Shown piece by piece: positions 1-9,457 of a stretch of 64,000 nucleotides of DNA; position 1 is the stretch's first letter; the number at the start of each line of letters is the position of its first letter. The notes beneath the pieces are model-generated. The model was given only the letters and a program-made list of their open reading frames with translations, was not told where the DNA came from and made no database searches. Position numbers and translations under genes: made by a program. Source of the stretch: Eubacteriales bacterium (GTDB lineage: Bacteria > Bacillota > Clostridia > Oscillospirales > Oscillospiraceae); NCBI GenBank assembly GCA_030536255.1, contig JAUNQI010000014.1:1-64000 (forward strand). The letters run 5' to 3'.

Positions 1-825
1 TCCATGAGGAACAGCGAGAAGAACCGTTTCCAAAATGCGTTTACCGTCTGCAATGTGGCATTGGATTCTGTCGTGTCAGATATGTTTGGGAAATCCGCAA
101 CCGCCATTACAGATTACCTCACATCCGAAAAATCCTTTGACCCTGACCATTGTGTTTCCCTGTTACAGCGTTCCCTCAAAAAGAGAGCTGACCTGATTTT
201 GGAATCCATTGAAGGTTATTCCATTGCTGATGAGCAAAAGGCTCGAATCAAACTCATCCGTGAGCATCACTATTTTATCGAATCGCTGATTGCCAAGACC
301 GATGCCTGTGTCGAAAAGATGGTCGCAAAGTATGACGGTGCTATAAACCTACTTTGTACCATTCCGGGCATTGACCACAATTCAGCAATCACGATCATTT
401 CTGAGATTGGCACGGATATGAAGCAATTTGGCTCTTCCAAACGCTTATGCTGTTGGGCAGGTCTAACTCCCGGCAACAACGAATCTGCCGGAAAGAAAAA
501 GTCTGTCCGCATCTCGCGTGCCGGTGTGTATCTGAAGCCTGCTCTTGTTCAGGTCGCTCACGCCGCTGTAAAAGATAAGGTTCACCCTTACTATGCACTC
601 AAATATGAGCGAATTTCCAAACGCAGAGGCAAGAAACGAGCAATTATTGCAATTGCCAGAATGATTCTAACGGCAATCTTTTCTATGCTCTCTACTGGTG
701 AGGTTTGGAATCCTGTTGACCTCTACAAGGTCGATATGCCGGAGCATCTCAAAGAAAAACAGCTTGCCAAGGCGATTCTGCAGGCAACCAGATTCCTTGA
801 AAAACAGGGACTTACTGTAGCTTAG
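1..825 (+). CDS. IS110-family transposase, C-terminal part (truncated by window edge)
   Basis: The visible 274 residues match the C-terminal half of IS110/IS116/IS902 transposases. A coiled linker comes first. The transposase_20 domain follows from about residue 112, with the helix-hairpin-helix segment TIPGIDHNSAITIISEIG, then CCWAGLTPGNNESAGKKK and RISRAG, the region that carries the catalytic serine in this family. Full-length members have about 400 residues and an N-terminal DEDD/RuvC-like domain, which must lie to the left of the window. The ATG at position 4 is therefore probably internal. IS110 enzymes are now known to be programmed by a non-coding bridge RNA from the same element, which makes the folded DNA just downstream relevant. 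Confidence 0.9.
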   Translation, partial: SMRNSEKNRFQNAFTVCNVALDSVVSDMFGKSATAITDYLTSEKSFDPDHCVSLLQRSLKKRADLILESIEGYSIADEQKARIKLIREHHYFIESLIAKTDACVEKMVAKYDGAINLLCTIPGIDHNSAITIISEIGTDMKQFGSSKRLCCWAGLTPGNNESAGKKKSVRISRAGVYLKPALVQVAHAAVKDKVHPYYALKYERISKRRGKKRAIIAIARMILTAIFSMLSTGEVWNPVDLYKVDMPEHLKEKQLAKAILQATRFLEKQGLTVA

Positions 826-845
826 AGATACCCGAATCTACAGTA

Positions 846-1031
846 CCCTTGCAAAAACTTACTTTTGCAGGGGCGTGTTTTTGCGCTCTTTTCCTTCTGT
901 GCTGAACCTATACTTACTTTCACACTAATAAACCTCCGAATATAATTAGAACAGAAAAATGAGCGCAAAAATACAAGGAAGCGGCAACCGCCGATAAGTC
1001 TGTCTCCTGAAAAGACAGACTGCTCCCTTGT
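846..1031. ncRNA. Folded non-coding end downstream of IS110 transposase (bridge-RNA candidate)
   Basis: Three nested or adjacent structures fill this stretch. Positions 846-856 pair with 863-873 (11 bp with one wobble) and a T-rich run follows, so this hairpin could terminate the transposase mRNA. Positions 878-888 pair perfectly with 961-971 and 895-900 with 951-956, leaving a 50-nt loop. Positions 973-978 pair with 1026-1031 and enclose two hairpins (981-991 and 997-1021), forming a three-way junction. IS1111-type members of the IS110 family encode their guide RNA downstream of the transposase, so this is a reasonable candidate. The last part could instead be the terminator of the minus-strand gene that ends at 1047. 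Strand and function are not established. Confidence 0.35.
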
Positions 1032-1046
1032 AAGATCAGTTCTTAT

Positions 1047-1343
1047 TTAATCCGAAAGTTTCACCTTGAGCGTAACAAGAGAAGTATTGAAGGCCATCTT
1101 CTTTGTAAAAGACGGCAAAGTAAGCATCAAGATGCCAATGAACGCAGCAAGAATTACAACGAGAACGGCGTTCCCAATAGATTTCAGCGTATTTTCACAA
1201 GCACTGATCTGACAGCAAGTGAGACAATTCTCACCGGTACAATCATGATCTGCTTCTATAGCGATATAGGAAACTGAGAAAAGCATGGCAACAATAACCG
1301 TCAGCGCCAGCATTAAGGCAAACAAACGATTTTTCTTTGTCAT
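1047..1343 (-). CDS. Small Cys/His-rich membrane protein in fur operon
   Basis: A 98-residue protein of unknown function. There is a hydrophobic segment at about residues 7-29 and another at about 57-80. Between them lies a short exposed loop with the pattern HDCTGENCLTCCQISAC, five cysteines and one histidine, which suggests metal or redox chemistry. The ATG at 1343 is preceded by AGGGAG at a good distance and is preferred to a GTG nine bases upstream. The gene starts 16 bp after the Fur-family gene and should share its transcript. Proteins of this kind beside metal regulators often belong to zinc or iron handling, but no named family was recognised. Confidence 0.7.
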   Translation of the reverse strand: MTKKNRLFALMLALTVIVAMLFSVSYIAIEADHDCTGENCLTCCQISACENTLKSIGNAVLVVILAAFIGILMLTLPSFTKKMAFNTSLVTLKVKLSD

Positions 1344-1359
1344 ACTTTTCACTCCCTTA

Positions 1360-1755
1360 CTATATATTCTTGCAGGCTCCGCAAGTTCCGAATAAAACTG
1401 TTTCCGCTATATCTACAGAGAAATCCCTGTATTTCAACGCACTGTGAATCAATGCATTTGTGTCCTCAAGCTCCATATGGAAAGTTTTTCCGCATTTTTT
1501 ACAAGTTAAATGAATATGACCTTTACATGCTTCTGTGCCGGTATACTGATAAAAAGCTTCCCGGCTGCCGTTTTTTGAACATCGCCTCACAAGACCGGAG
1601 TCTTCCAGCTCGGACAGGTTGCGATAAACTGCACTGATGCTGACAGATTCATTCCCGATCAATTCTTCTATTTCTTTTGCAGAGAACATTTCGTGAGGAT
1701 GCTTTACAAAAAGATCCTGCATTTGTTTCCGCTGCCCGGTCATGTATTTTGCCAT
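1360..1755 (-). CDS. Fur-family transcriptional repressor (Fur/Zur/PerR type)
   Basis: A 131-residue protein with the Fur family layout: an N-terminal winged helix with ISAVYRNLSELEDSGLVRR, then a C-terminal dimerisation and metal-binding domain. That domain contains HIHLTCKKCGK and a second CGAC motif, the two CxxC pairs of the structural zinc site. The family senses iron, zinc or peroxide; which one applies here cannot be told from sequence alone. ATG at 1755 has GGAG nine bases upstream and is preferred to a TTG at 1788, because the longer form would start inside the operator. The promoter and palindrome just upstream suggest autoregulation. Confidence 0.9.
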   Translation of the reverse strand: MAKYMTGQRKQMQDLFVKHPHEMFSAKEIEELIGNESVSISAVYRNLSELEDSGLVRRCSKNGSREAFYQYTGTEACKGHIHLTCKKCGKTFHMELEDTNALIHSALKYRDFSVDIAETVLFGTCGACKNI

Positions 1756-1769
1756 ATCCGCGGTCTCCA

Positions 1770-1790
1770 ATTTGCGATTAATTCGCAAAT
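1770..1790. promoter_or_regulatory. Fur-family operator palindrome
   Basis: A perfect 8-5-8 inverted repeat (ATTTGCGA, TTAAT, TCGCAAAT) lies directly downstream of the -10 box of the fur-like gene, over the expected transcription start. Its AT-rich dyad form fits a Fur/Zur-type box and its position fits repression of the gene's own promoter. The identity of the binding protein is inferred. Confidence 0.7.
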
Positions 1791-1791
1791 C

Positions 1792-1820
1792 ATTATAGTA
1801 TTCAGAATATCTCCTGTCAA
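1792..1820 (-). promoter_or_regulatory. Consensus sigma-A promoter of the fur-like operon
   Basis: On the minus strand the -35 is TTGACA (1815-1820), the spacer is exactly 17 bp and the -10 is TATAAT (1792-1797). Both boxes match the consensus perfectly. Such a strong promoter overlapped by an operator is typical of a gene kept off by its repressor. The rest of the gap up to 2097 is AT-rich and shows no gene or convincing structure. Confidence 0.85.
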
Positions 1821-2097
1821 TGGATATTAATTCATTTAAAATAAACAGCTTGCTTCAAAAGAAAAGATTATCTTTCATTGAACTATCAGTGAAAAAGATT
1901 CTGACTGCAGCAGCGGTTTTTCGCTCCATAAATAATACTTGAATCCTTGCTGAAAAAAGCATAATATTTTAATAATATTATTAATCTGACAAAAAAGCTG
2001 GCGGGAAAAAGCTTGCTGCACACTGATAAACAGTCCAGACTGAAAAGAATAAACCACCCGGAACCCTATTCACCGAAGCAGAAAGGAAAAGGTTAAA

Positions 2098-3807
2098 ATG
2101 AAGTTTTCTGAAATGCCGTATGAACGGCCGGATAAAGAAGAACTGAAGAAGCAGATGACAGAGCTCACGGAACGGCTGCGTTCCTCACAAAGCTACGAGG
2201 AAGCGAAACAAGTATTTCTGGAGGAACAGATCAGTGAGCGGCATATCAGCACGCTGATGAACCTTGTCTATATCCGTCATTCCATTGACACCAGAGATAA
2301 ATTCTACGAGGCGGAGCAGAACTTCTGGAATGCCGCCGGTCCGGAGCTGGAGGAGTACAGCCAGGCATGGACAAAGGCAATGCTGGAGAGTCCCTTCCGG
2401 GAAGATTTCTCCGGGGAGTACGGTGATCTGATGTTCGTGAACGCAGAGATTGCACTTAAGACTTTTCTCCCGCAGGAAGAGTTCATTGCCGCGCTTCAGC
2501 GGGAAAATGAGCTGACAGACGCTTATGAAAATCTCCTTGCCTCCGCCGCAGTCCCCTTTGAGGGAAAAACGTATACGCTCTCTCAGCTGACACCTTTCCG
2601 GACGGATCCGGACGATGCACGCCGTCTGGCTGCCTGGAAAGCAGAGGGACAGTGGTACAAGGATCACCAGGAAACGCTTGATGAGTATTATGATGAGCTT
2701 GTTCACCTGAGAGACCGGCTCGGCAGGATACTCGGGTATGACGGCTATACACAGCTCGGATATTACCGCATGGGACGGAACTGTTATGACCGGAACGATG
2801 TAGAGCACTTCCGGGAAGCCGTAATAAAATATCTTGTTCCGGTTGCAGACAGCATCTATCGCCGGCAGGCTGAACGTCTTGGCAAGCAATACCCCATGAG
2901 CTTCGCGGACAACGCACTGGAGTTCCGTTCCGGCAATCCACGTCCGCAGGGTACTCCGGATGAAATACTCGCCATGGGAAAAAAGTTCTATGAGGAGCTG
3001 TCCCCCGAAACCGGAAGATTCTTCAACCACATGCTTGAGGATGAGCTGCTCAATGTTCTCTCCACGGAGGGAAAGCAGGCAGGAGGCTACTGTACAGAAA
3101 TCTGCGATTATAACGTTCCCTTCATTTTTGCAAACTTCAACGGAACGCAGGGCGACGTTGAGGTCGTAACGCACGAAGCCGGACACGCCTTTGAAGCATG
3201 GATGAATATTGACCGAATTCCCGCAGAATACTGCTGGCCCAGCATGGAGGCCTGCGAGGTTCACTCCATGTCGATGGAATTCTTTGCGGAACCATGGGCG
3301 GAGGGCTTTTTCGGAGAGGACGCGAGAAAGTTCCGTTACAGCCATCTTGCCGGAGCTCTCACTTTTATTCCCTACGGTACCATGGTCGACCATTTTCAGC
3401 ATCTCGTCTACGATAAGCCGGAAATGACGCCTCAGGAGCGTCACGCCACATGGAAAGAGCTGCTCAGGATCTATATGCCCTGGATGAAGCTTGACGGAGA
3501 GATCCCCTTCTATTCCGAAGGAGAGGGCTGGCAGCGTCAGCATCACATCTATTCCAGTCCGTTTTACTACATCGACTACTGCCTGGCACAGACGGTCGCC
3601 CTTGAGTTCTGGAAGCTCATCGGGGAAGACATGCCTGAGGCCTGGAAGCACTATATGACCTATACCGAGCAGGGCGGCAGCCGCACCTTCACGGATCTCC
3701 TTCGCAACGCCGGGCTGCAGAGTCCCTTTGACGAAGCCTGCCTCCGGGGTGTCTGTGAAAAAGCCAGGGATTATCTGGATGTCTATGACTTAAGCGGAAT
3801 CGCCTGA
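2098..3807 (+). CDS. pepF: M3-family oligoendopeptidase F
   Basis: A 569-residue cytosolic zinc metallopeptidase of the M3 (thimet/PepF) family, which cleaves short peptides released from protein turnover or peptide uptake. The zinc site VTHEAGHAFE places His359, Glu360 and His363 as HExxH. The third ligand is expected in the following helix (PSMEACEVHSMSMEFF). Length is normal for the family. The start has AGAAAGGAAAAGG upstream. The gene stands alone on the plus strand; a separate promoter begins ten bases after its stop, so it is probably not co-transcribed by design with the ABC operon that follows. Confidence 0.93.
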   Translation: MKFSEMPYERPDKEELKKQMTELTERLRSSQSYEEAKQVFLEEQISERHISTLMNLVYIRHSIDTRDKFYEAEQNFWNAAGPELEEYSQAWTKAMLESPFREDFSGEYGDLMFVNAEIALKTFLPQEEFIAALQRENELTDAYENLLASAAVPFEGKTYTLSQLTPFRTDPDDARRLAAWKAEGQWYKDHQETLDEYYDELVHLRDRLGRILGYDGYTQLGYYRMGRNCYDRNDVEHFREAVIKYLVPVADSIYRRQAERLGKQYPMSFADNALEFRSGNPRPQGTPDEILAMGKKFYEELSPETGRFFNHMLEDELLNVLSTEGKQAGGYCTEICDYNVPFIFANFNGTQGDVEVVTHEAGHAFEAWMNIDRIPAEYCWPSMEACEVHSMSMEFFAEPWAEGFFGEDARKFRYSHLAGALTFIPYGTMVDHFQHLVYDKPEMTPQERHATWKELLRIYMPWMKLDGEIPFYSEGEGWQRQHHIYSSPFYYIDYCLAQTVALEFWKLIGEDMPEAWKHYMTYTEQGGSRTFTDLLRNAGLQSPFDEACLRGVCEKARDYLDVYDLSGIA

Positions 3808-3816
3808 CGGTTTGCT

Positions 3817-3845
3817 TTGACTTTTTTTCATGCTTGTTCTATACT
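3817..3845 (+). promoter_or_regulatory. Sigma-A promoter of polyamine-type ABC operon 1 (possibly leaderless)
   Basis: TTGACT (3817-3822), a 17-bp spacer and TATACT (3840-3845). The expected start of transcription, about 3852, is only about three bases before the ATG at 3855, and no ribosome binding site is visible. The mRNA of the first gene may therefore be leaderless. Confidence 0.65.
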
Positions 3846-3854
3846 GATGCCGCT

Positions 3855-4541
3855 ATGGAAAATTATCTTCAAATCAAAAATATATATAAGAATTTCGGGA
3901 ATCTTGAGGTTCTGAAAGACATTTCCATTGATATTCGCGAGGGTGAATTTGTCACTCTGCTCGGTGCCTCCGGGAGCGGAAAAACAACGCTCCTCAGGAT
4001 CATTGCCGGTCTTGAATACGCTGACAGAGGACGCGTTATCCTTGACGGAACGGATATTACCGAGCTTCCTCCCGAAAAGCGCCATCTCGGTATGGTGTTT
4101 CAGAACTATGCTCTTTTTGAGCATATGACTGTTGCACAGAATATCGGGTATTCTCTTAAAATAGCGCATGTTCCGAAAGCAGAGATCCGAGAGCGGGTCA
4201 ACGATATGCTCGAGCGGATCTCCCTCCCGGATTACGGCAGCAAAATGCCGGACGAATTATCCGGCGGGCAGAGACAGCGGGTCGCTATCGCCAGGTCTAT
4301 TATCAGCACGCCCAAAATGATCCTGCTCGACGAGCCGCTCGGAGCTCTGGACGCTGCTCTGAGAAAAAGGATGCAGACAGAGCTGAAAACGCTTCAGCAT
4401 GATCTCGGAATAACCTTCATCTACATCACGCATGATCAGGAGGAAGCGCTCTCCATGAGTGACCGGATCGCACTCCTCAGTGACGGAAGATTTACGGATA
4501 TCGGTGAACCGGATGAAATCAAAGAAAAGATCAATTTATAG
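3855..4541 (+). CDS. ABC transporter ATP-binding protein, PotA-like short form (operon 1)
   Basis: A 228-residue nucleotide-binding subunit of a spermidine/putrescine-type importer. Walker A is GASGSGKTT (about 37-45), the Q-loop lies in VFQNYALFEHM, the signature is LSGGQRQRVAIAR and Walker B with the D-loop is MILLDEPLGALDA. The switch histidine sits in [14 protein letters not shown]. The chain stops soon after the catalytic core, so the C-terminal TOBE regulatory domain of full PotA (as in the second operon) is missing. The start is fixed by the conserved N-terminus MENYLQIKNIYKNFG. The 3' end overlaps the first permease by 29 bp, so translation is probably coupled. Confidence 0.9.
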   Translation: MENYLQIKNIYKNFGNLEVLKDISIDIREGEFVTLLGASGSGKTTLLRIIAGLEYADRGRVILDGTDITELPPEKRHLGMVFQNYALFEHMTVAQNIGYSLKIAHVPKAEIRERVNDMLERISLPDYGSKMPDELSGGQRQRVAIARSIISTPKMILLDEPLGALDAALRKRMQTELKTLQHDLGITFIYITHDQEEALSMSDRIALLSDGRFTDIGEPDEIKEKINL

Positions 4542-5352
4542 TGCACTGCCTCTGTATCTGTTCACCCTTGTCTTTGTCCTTCTTCCGATCCTGTACGCCG
4601 GTTTTCTCAGCTTTATGACAAGGACGGATACATGGGCCGTTGAATATCTTTTTACGCTGAAGAATTATACGGACATCTTCAGCGGAATCTATCTGGAAAC
4701 ATTTCTGAAGAGTCTCCGGCTTGCGCTGGAGGTCACCGTCATTACCGTTCTGATCGGTTACCCCGCAGGACTGTTTATTGCTGGAGTTTCTCCGAAATGG
4801 CAGAGCTTCTTTCTGACTGCCCAGATGGTTCCCTTCTGGATCAATTCCATTGTCCGTTTATACAGCATTATCATTATGCTCCGTTCCGACGGCATTCTCG
4901 GTTTTCTGCACATACTTTACACCTACCCCGCTGTTGTAGCTGCAATGGTATACGCTGTTCTTCCTTTCATGATCTATTCCGTCTATTCCTGCGCGGTAAA
5001 GCTCAGTGAATCCGGCTATGAAGCAGCCAGGATCCTCGGGGCAGGAAAAGCGAGAGCGTTTCTGGATATCACGCTCCCGATGACAGCCAAAGGCCTTCTT
5101 TCCGGAATTACATTTTCGTTTATTCCCGCAATGGGTCTGTTTTTCATTCCCACGCTTTTCGGCGGCGGTAAGATCCTTGTTTTTGGAAATCTGATCGAAG
5201 ACCAGCTGATGAAAGTACATAATCTTCCTTTCGCAGCCGCACTCTCTGTTTTTCTGATGATCCTGACCGGAGCGATCATTGCCGTTACGAATCGTCTTGA
5301 TCCGGTTGAAATAACCAGACGGCGTTCCCACCGCCAAGGGAGGAAGCCATGA
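4513..5352 (+). CDS. ABC transporter permease, PotB-like (operon 1)
   Basis: A 279-residue inner-membrane permease of the spermidine/putrescine class with about six hydrophobic segments. The binding-protein-dependent transport EAA-type loop appears as GYEAARILGAGKARAFLDITLPM, where the ATPase docks. ATG at 4513, inside the end of the ATPase gene, gives the expected short cytoplasmic N-terminus; an upstream ATG would add a non-homologous tail. It overlaps the next permease by 4 bp. Substrate is inferred from family: polyamine or a related cation. Confidence 0.88.
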   Translation: MKSKKRSIYSALPLYLFTLVFVLLPILYAGFLSFMTRTDTWAVEYLFTLKNYTDIFSGIYLETFLKSLRLALEVTVITVLIGYPAGLFIAGVSPKWQSFFLTAQMVPFWINSIVRLYSIIIMLRSDGILGFLHILYTYPAVVAAMVYAVLPFMIYSVYSCAVKLSESGYEAARILGAGKARAFLDITLPMTAKGLLSGITFSFIPAMGLFFIPTLFGGGKILVFGNLIEDQLMKVHNLPFAAALSVFLMILTGAIIAVTNRLDPVEITRRRSHRQGRKP

Positions 5353-6125
5353 AGAAGAATACAAAAGCGCGCATTGCGTATCTACTGTTCATCACGTTTC
5401 TTACCTGGCTTCCGATCATCGTCGGGGTAATTTACTCATTTAATTCCGGGCGGTCAGCCGGAACATGGTCGGGCTTTTCTCTGAAATGGTATGCAAAGCT
5501 TTTCAGGGACCGGAGCATGATTTCCGCATTCTCCAATTCCATTCTGCTTGGCGTATCTTCCAGTCTTCTGGCTGCTGTCATCTCGGTTCCTGCAGCGATT
5601 TCCTTCCGCAACAGAAGCAGCACCGTTGTAAACCTGACCCGATCCGCACTGATGATCCCTATTCTGGTTCCGGATATTATTCTGGGAATGGTTTTCCTTG
5701 CGTTTTTCCGTCTTCTTGATCTTCCGTTCGGGATGCTGACGCTGATCATTGCGCATACTTCTTTTTCCATCCCTTATATCTACACGCAGGTTTCCGCAAG
5801 ACTTGCCTCCATGGACGATAATCTGATCGCAGCGTCCCGAGTTCTCGGAGCAGGTCCTGTACGGACTTTCTTTGAGATCACACTTCCCTACATCTCCCCC
5901 GCTCTGCTTTCCGGGATGATTCTTTCATTTGCCATGAGCTTCGACGACGTCATCATCTCTATCTTCGTGACAGGCGTAAACGTAAACACACTCCCGATCA
6001 AAGTCTATACTCAGGTCAAAACCGGAATGACTCCGGAGGTCAACGCGCTCTGCACCGTTATGCTCGCCGTAGCGCTGATCGGTATCAGTCTTTCCGCTTT
6101 AATAAAAAGGAGGTATTCAAAATGA
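5349..6125 (+). CDS. ABC transporter permease, PotC-like (operon 1)
   Basis: A 258-residue second permease of the same transporter, with six hydrophobic helices. The cytoplasmic EAA-type loop is NLIAASRVLGAGPVRTFFEITLP, and FAMSFDDVIISIFVTG, characteristic of PotC proteins, follows. It starts in an ATGA overlap with PotB-like and ends in a 4-bp overlap with the binding-protein gene, so all four cistrons of operon 1 are translationally linked. Confidence 0.9.
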   Translation: MKKNTKARIAYLLFITFLTWLPIIVGVIYSFNSGRSAGTWSGFSLKWYAKLFRDRSMISAFSNSILLGVSSSLLAAVISVPAAISFRNRSSTVVNLTRSALMIPILVPDIILGMVFLAFFRLLDLPFGMLTLIIAHTSFSIPYIYTQVSARLASMDDNLIAASRVLGAGPVRTFFEITLPYISPALLSGMILSFAMSFDDVIISIFVTGVNVNTLPIKVYTQVKTGMTPEVNALCTVMLAVALIGISLSALIKRRYSK

Positions 6126-7168
6126 AAAAAATCACAGCTGTTCTCCTTGCTGTCCTCGTTCTCATTTCCTCATGCTTTATGGCCGGTTTCGGAAAGAAAA
6201 AAGAGACCCTTACCCTGTTTACCTGGATCGACATGTTCCCTGAAGAGGTTCTTGCCGGATTTACCGACGAGACCGGAATCCAGATCAACTACGCGAGCTT
6301 TGATACAGACGAAGCCATGCTGGCAAAGCTTGAAGCCGCAGAAGGCGGAGATTATGATCTTGTGGTGGCCGACGATTATATCGTTGAAACCGCTATCAAA
6401 GAAGGGCTTCTGATGAAGTTGGACACTTCCAGACTGGAAAATTATGGGAATCTGGATTCCCAGTTCATGGGAGAGTACTATGATCCCGACAATGAATACA
6501 CGGTTCCCTATGGCGCCGGTATCATGGAAATCATCTATTATCCGGAAAAGACCGGAACAGAGATCAAAGGATATGCCGATCTGTGGGATGCCTCGCTGAC
6601 CGGCCGCCTCGGGATTATCGGAAATCCCCGGGTCATTATCGGAATGGCGCTCAAGCGTCTGGGATATTCCTTTAATACGACCGATGAAGGGCAGCTTCGG
6701 GAAGCCGCTGAGCTGCTGTACGCTCTGGCTCCCAACGTTCATCTGATCAAGGATGAATACATTAATGATGATCTTATTTCCGGTGAAATTGATGCCGCTT
6801 TCTGTTATACTTCAAACGCAACGATAGCTAAGCTGACCGATCCGGAGGTTGAAATCGTTCTCCCTGCTGAAGGACTCGGATACGGCGTAATGCCCATGTT
6901 TATCCCCTCCAAGGCTCCGAATCCGGATGCAGCATATCAGTTCATCGATTACATCAACCGTCCGGAAAACGCCGCGCTCTGCTTTGAATGGCTCGGATAT
7001 TACTGCACAAATCAGGCAGCATCCTCTCTGATCTCCGATGAGATCAGAGACATGGTCACGCTTCCTGAAGGCGCAACAGAAGGAAGCGAGATGATAGAAA
7101 ATATTCCGGGCGAGATCTATGATATTCAGGAAGAGATCTGGAACAACTTCAAGAATCTCTGTGCCTGA
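6122..7168 (+). CDS. Polyamine-type ABC substrate-binding lipoprotein, PotD-like (operon 1)
   Basis: A 348-residue extracellular binding protein. It has a hydrophobic leader and a lipobox-like VLISSC with the anchor cysteine at about residue 19, followed by the PotD fold start LTLFTWIDMFPEEVLAGFTDETG. The YDLVVADDYIVE segment and the EYYDPDNEYTVPYGAG segment match PotD proteins. It delivers substrate to the two permeases just upstream. It differs considerably from the PotD-like protein of operon 2, so the two systems may prefer different ligands; the ligand cannot be assigned here. Confidence 0.9.
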   Translation: MKKITAVLLAVLVLISSCFMAGFGKKKETLTLFTWIDMFPEEVLAGFTDETGIQINYASFDTDEAMLAKLEAAEGGDYDLVVADDYIVETAIKEGLLMKLDTSRLENYGNLDSQFMGEYYDPDNEYTVPYGAGIMEIIYYPEKTGTEIKGYADLWDASLTGRLGIIGNPRVIIGMALKRLGYSFNTTDEGQLREAAELLYALAPNVHLIKDEYINDDLISGEIDAAFCYTSNATIAKLTDPEVEIVLPAEGLGYGVMPMFIPSKAPNPDAAYQFIDYINRPENAALCFEWLGYYCTNQAASSLISDEIRDMVTLPEGATEGSEMIENIPGEIYDIQEEIWNNFKNLCA

Positions 7169-7225
7169 AAATCCGGTCCCTTATTATCTATTACATTTTC
7201 TCATATATAGTATACATATTGTAAT

Positions 7226-8630
<1,405 letters not shown>

Positions 8631-8706
8631 GGTTTCTTTTGTCAGCAGTCATCTGATTGTTCGCTTCATTAACGTCGGTTTTACCAACGGATAATTAAAT
8701 TAAAAG

Positions 8707-8755
8707 CAGCTGGAATGCGCCCTTGTCGGTTTCATTTCAGCTGTTTTTCTTTTTC
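8707..8755 (+). terminator. Rho-independent terminator of gdhA
   Basis: An 11-bp stem (8707-8717 with 8733-8743, one wobble) is followed by TTTTTCTTTTT. This is a convincing terminator about 75 bp after the gdhA stop. Confidence 0.85.
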
Positions 8756-8756
8756 C

Positions 8757-8798
8757 CGGACAGATATTGACCTGACCTCTGATCTCTGTCCGTTTTCC
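8757..8798 (+). terminator. Second terminator-like hairpin after gdhA
   Basis: An 8-bp perfect stem (8757-8764 with 8785-8792) is followed by TTTTCC. It may be a back-up terminator or a fragment of older sequence. A further imperfect GC hairpin follows at about 8810-8830. Confidence 0.4.
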
Positions 8799-8947
8799 AA
8801 AATAAAAAGCCCGGGACAGGTCCGGGGCATAAAAAAAGCTCAAACGGACGATCCATTTGAGAATAAAAACACTATCGCATTACAAACCTGACATTACAGC
8901 ACAGATCACGAATCCGTGAATCTGCACAGAATAAAACTCCATATAAC

Positions 8948-8999
8948 GAAATAACCCTTGACTGCACATCTTTCACCTGTTACAGCCAAGGGTTATTTC
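8948..8999. repeat. Perfect 13-bp inverted repeat
   Basis: GAAATAACCCTTG (8948-8960) and its exact reverse complement (8987-8999) flank a 26-nt loop that adds a few more pairs. It could be a bidirectional terminator or the end of a decayed mobile element. The surrounding DNA from 8640 to 9307 has no credible intact gene; a broken minus-strand reading frame can be followed at about 8993-9190. Confidence 0.5.
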
Positions 9000-9240
9000 T
9001 CTGAATTCTTGATATCTAGCATCCTGGTTACCTCGCTCTCTTCCCTTTCCTGCCGCGTTCCTATCGGAATCCATTCTCAGATACGTTCAATAGATTTTAA
9101 TGTTCTCATAAGTGAGATTAACTTTTGTATCGGAATATCCCGCTCAAGGCTGACCTGCGGCTTCTTACATTTCGAAAAGAATTTATTTATCTTTTGTGAT
9201 TATAAGATACCAAAACGGGAACACTATTTCAAGAGCAATA

Positions 9241-9272
9241 GTATACAAAAATACATCAGTTATTTTGTATAC
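9241..9272. repeat. Perfect 10-bp dyad, operator-like
   Basis: GTATACAAAA (9241-9250) and TTTTGTATAC (9263-9272) form an exact inverted repeat with a 12-bp spacer. TTGTATAC-type dyads are common for GntR-family repressors. It lies 36 bp upstream of the promoter at 9308. No regulator gene is adjacent, so the role is open. Confidence 0.4.
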
Positions 9273-9307
9273 TATCTACAAAGTTCTTTCATCAGAGAAT
9301 CTTATCC

Positions 9308-9336
9308 TTGTCTTTTTTTGTGCAAGATCATATAAT
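9308..9336 (+). promoter_or_regulatory. Sigma-A promoter upstream of the folded RNA element
   Basis: TTGTCT (9308-9313), 17-bp spacer, TATAAT (9331-9336). A transcript from about 9343 would carry GAGGG, then a 19-codon reading frame starting MENLEKLPEK at 9371-9430, then the structured element at 9458-9760 and the hairpin at 9762. It could serve the RNA alone, or be the promoter of the potABCD-like operon 2 with a long leader. Confidence 0.65.
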
Positions 9337-9457
9337 AGAGGTGTTGTGAGCTTACTGAGGGACACTTGTCATGGAAAACCTCGAAAAACTCCCTGAAAAA
9401 CAGCAAAAAAACATTCCATCAATATATTGACAGGATTGTTTATTGTTGCTAAAATGA

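Noticed and set aside
2185..3651. Long 488-codon antisense frame opposite pepF
   Set aside because: It is a shadow of the strongly supported pepF frame, caused by codon bias; no SD, promoter or domain was seen.
8958..9335. Plus-strand open frame of about 125 codons
   Set aside because: It crosses a perfect terminator-like inverted repeat and a promoter region, has no SD or recognisable domain, and its composition is not protein-like.
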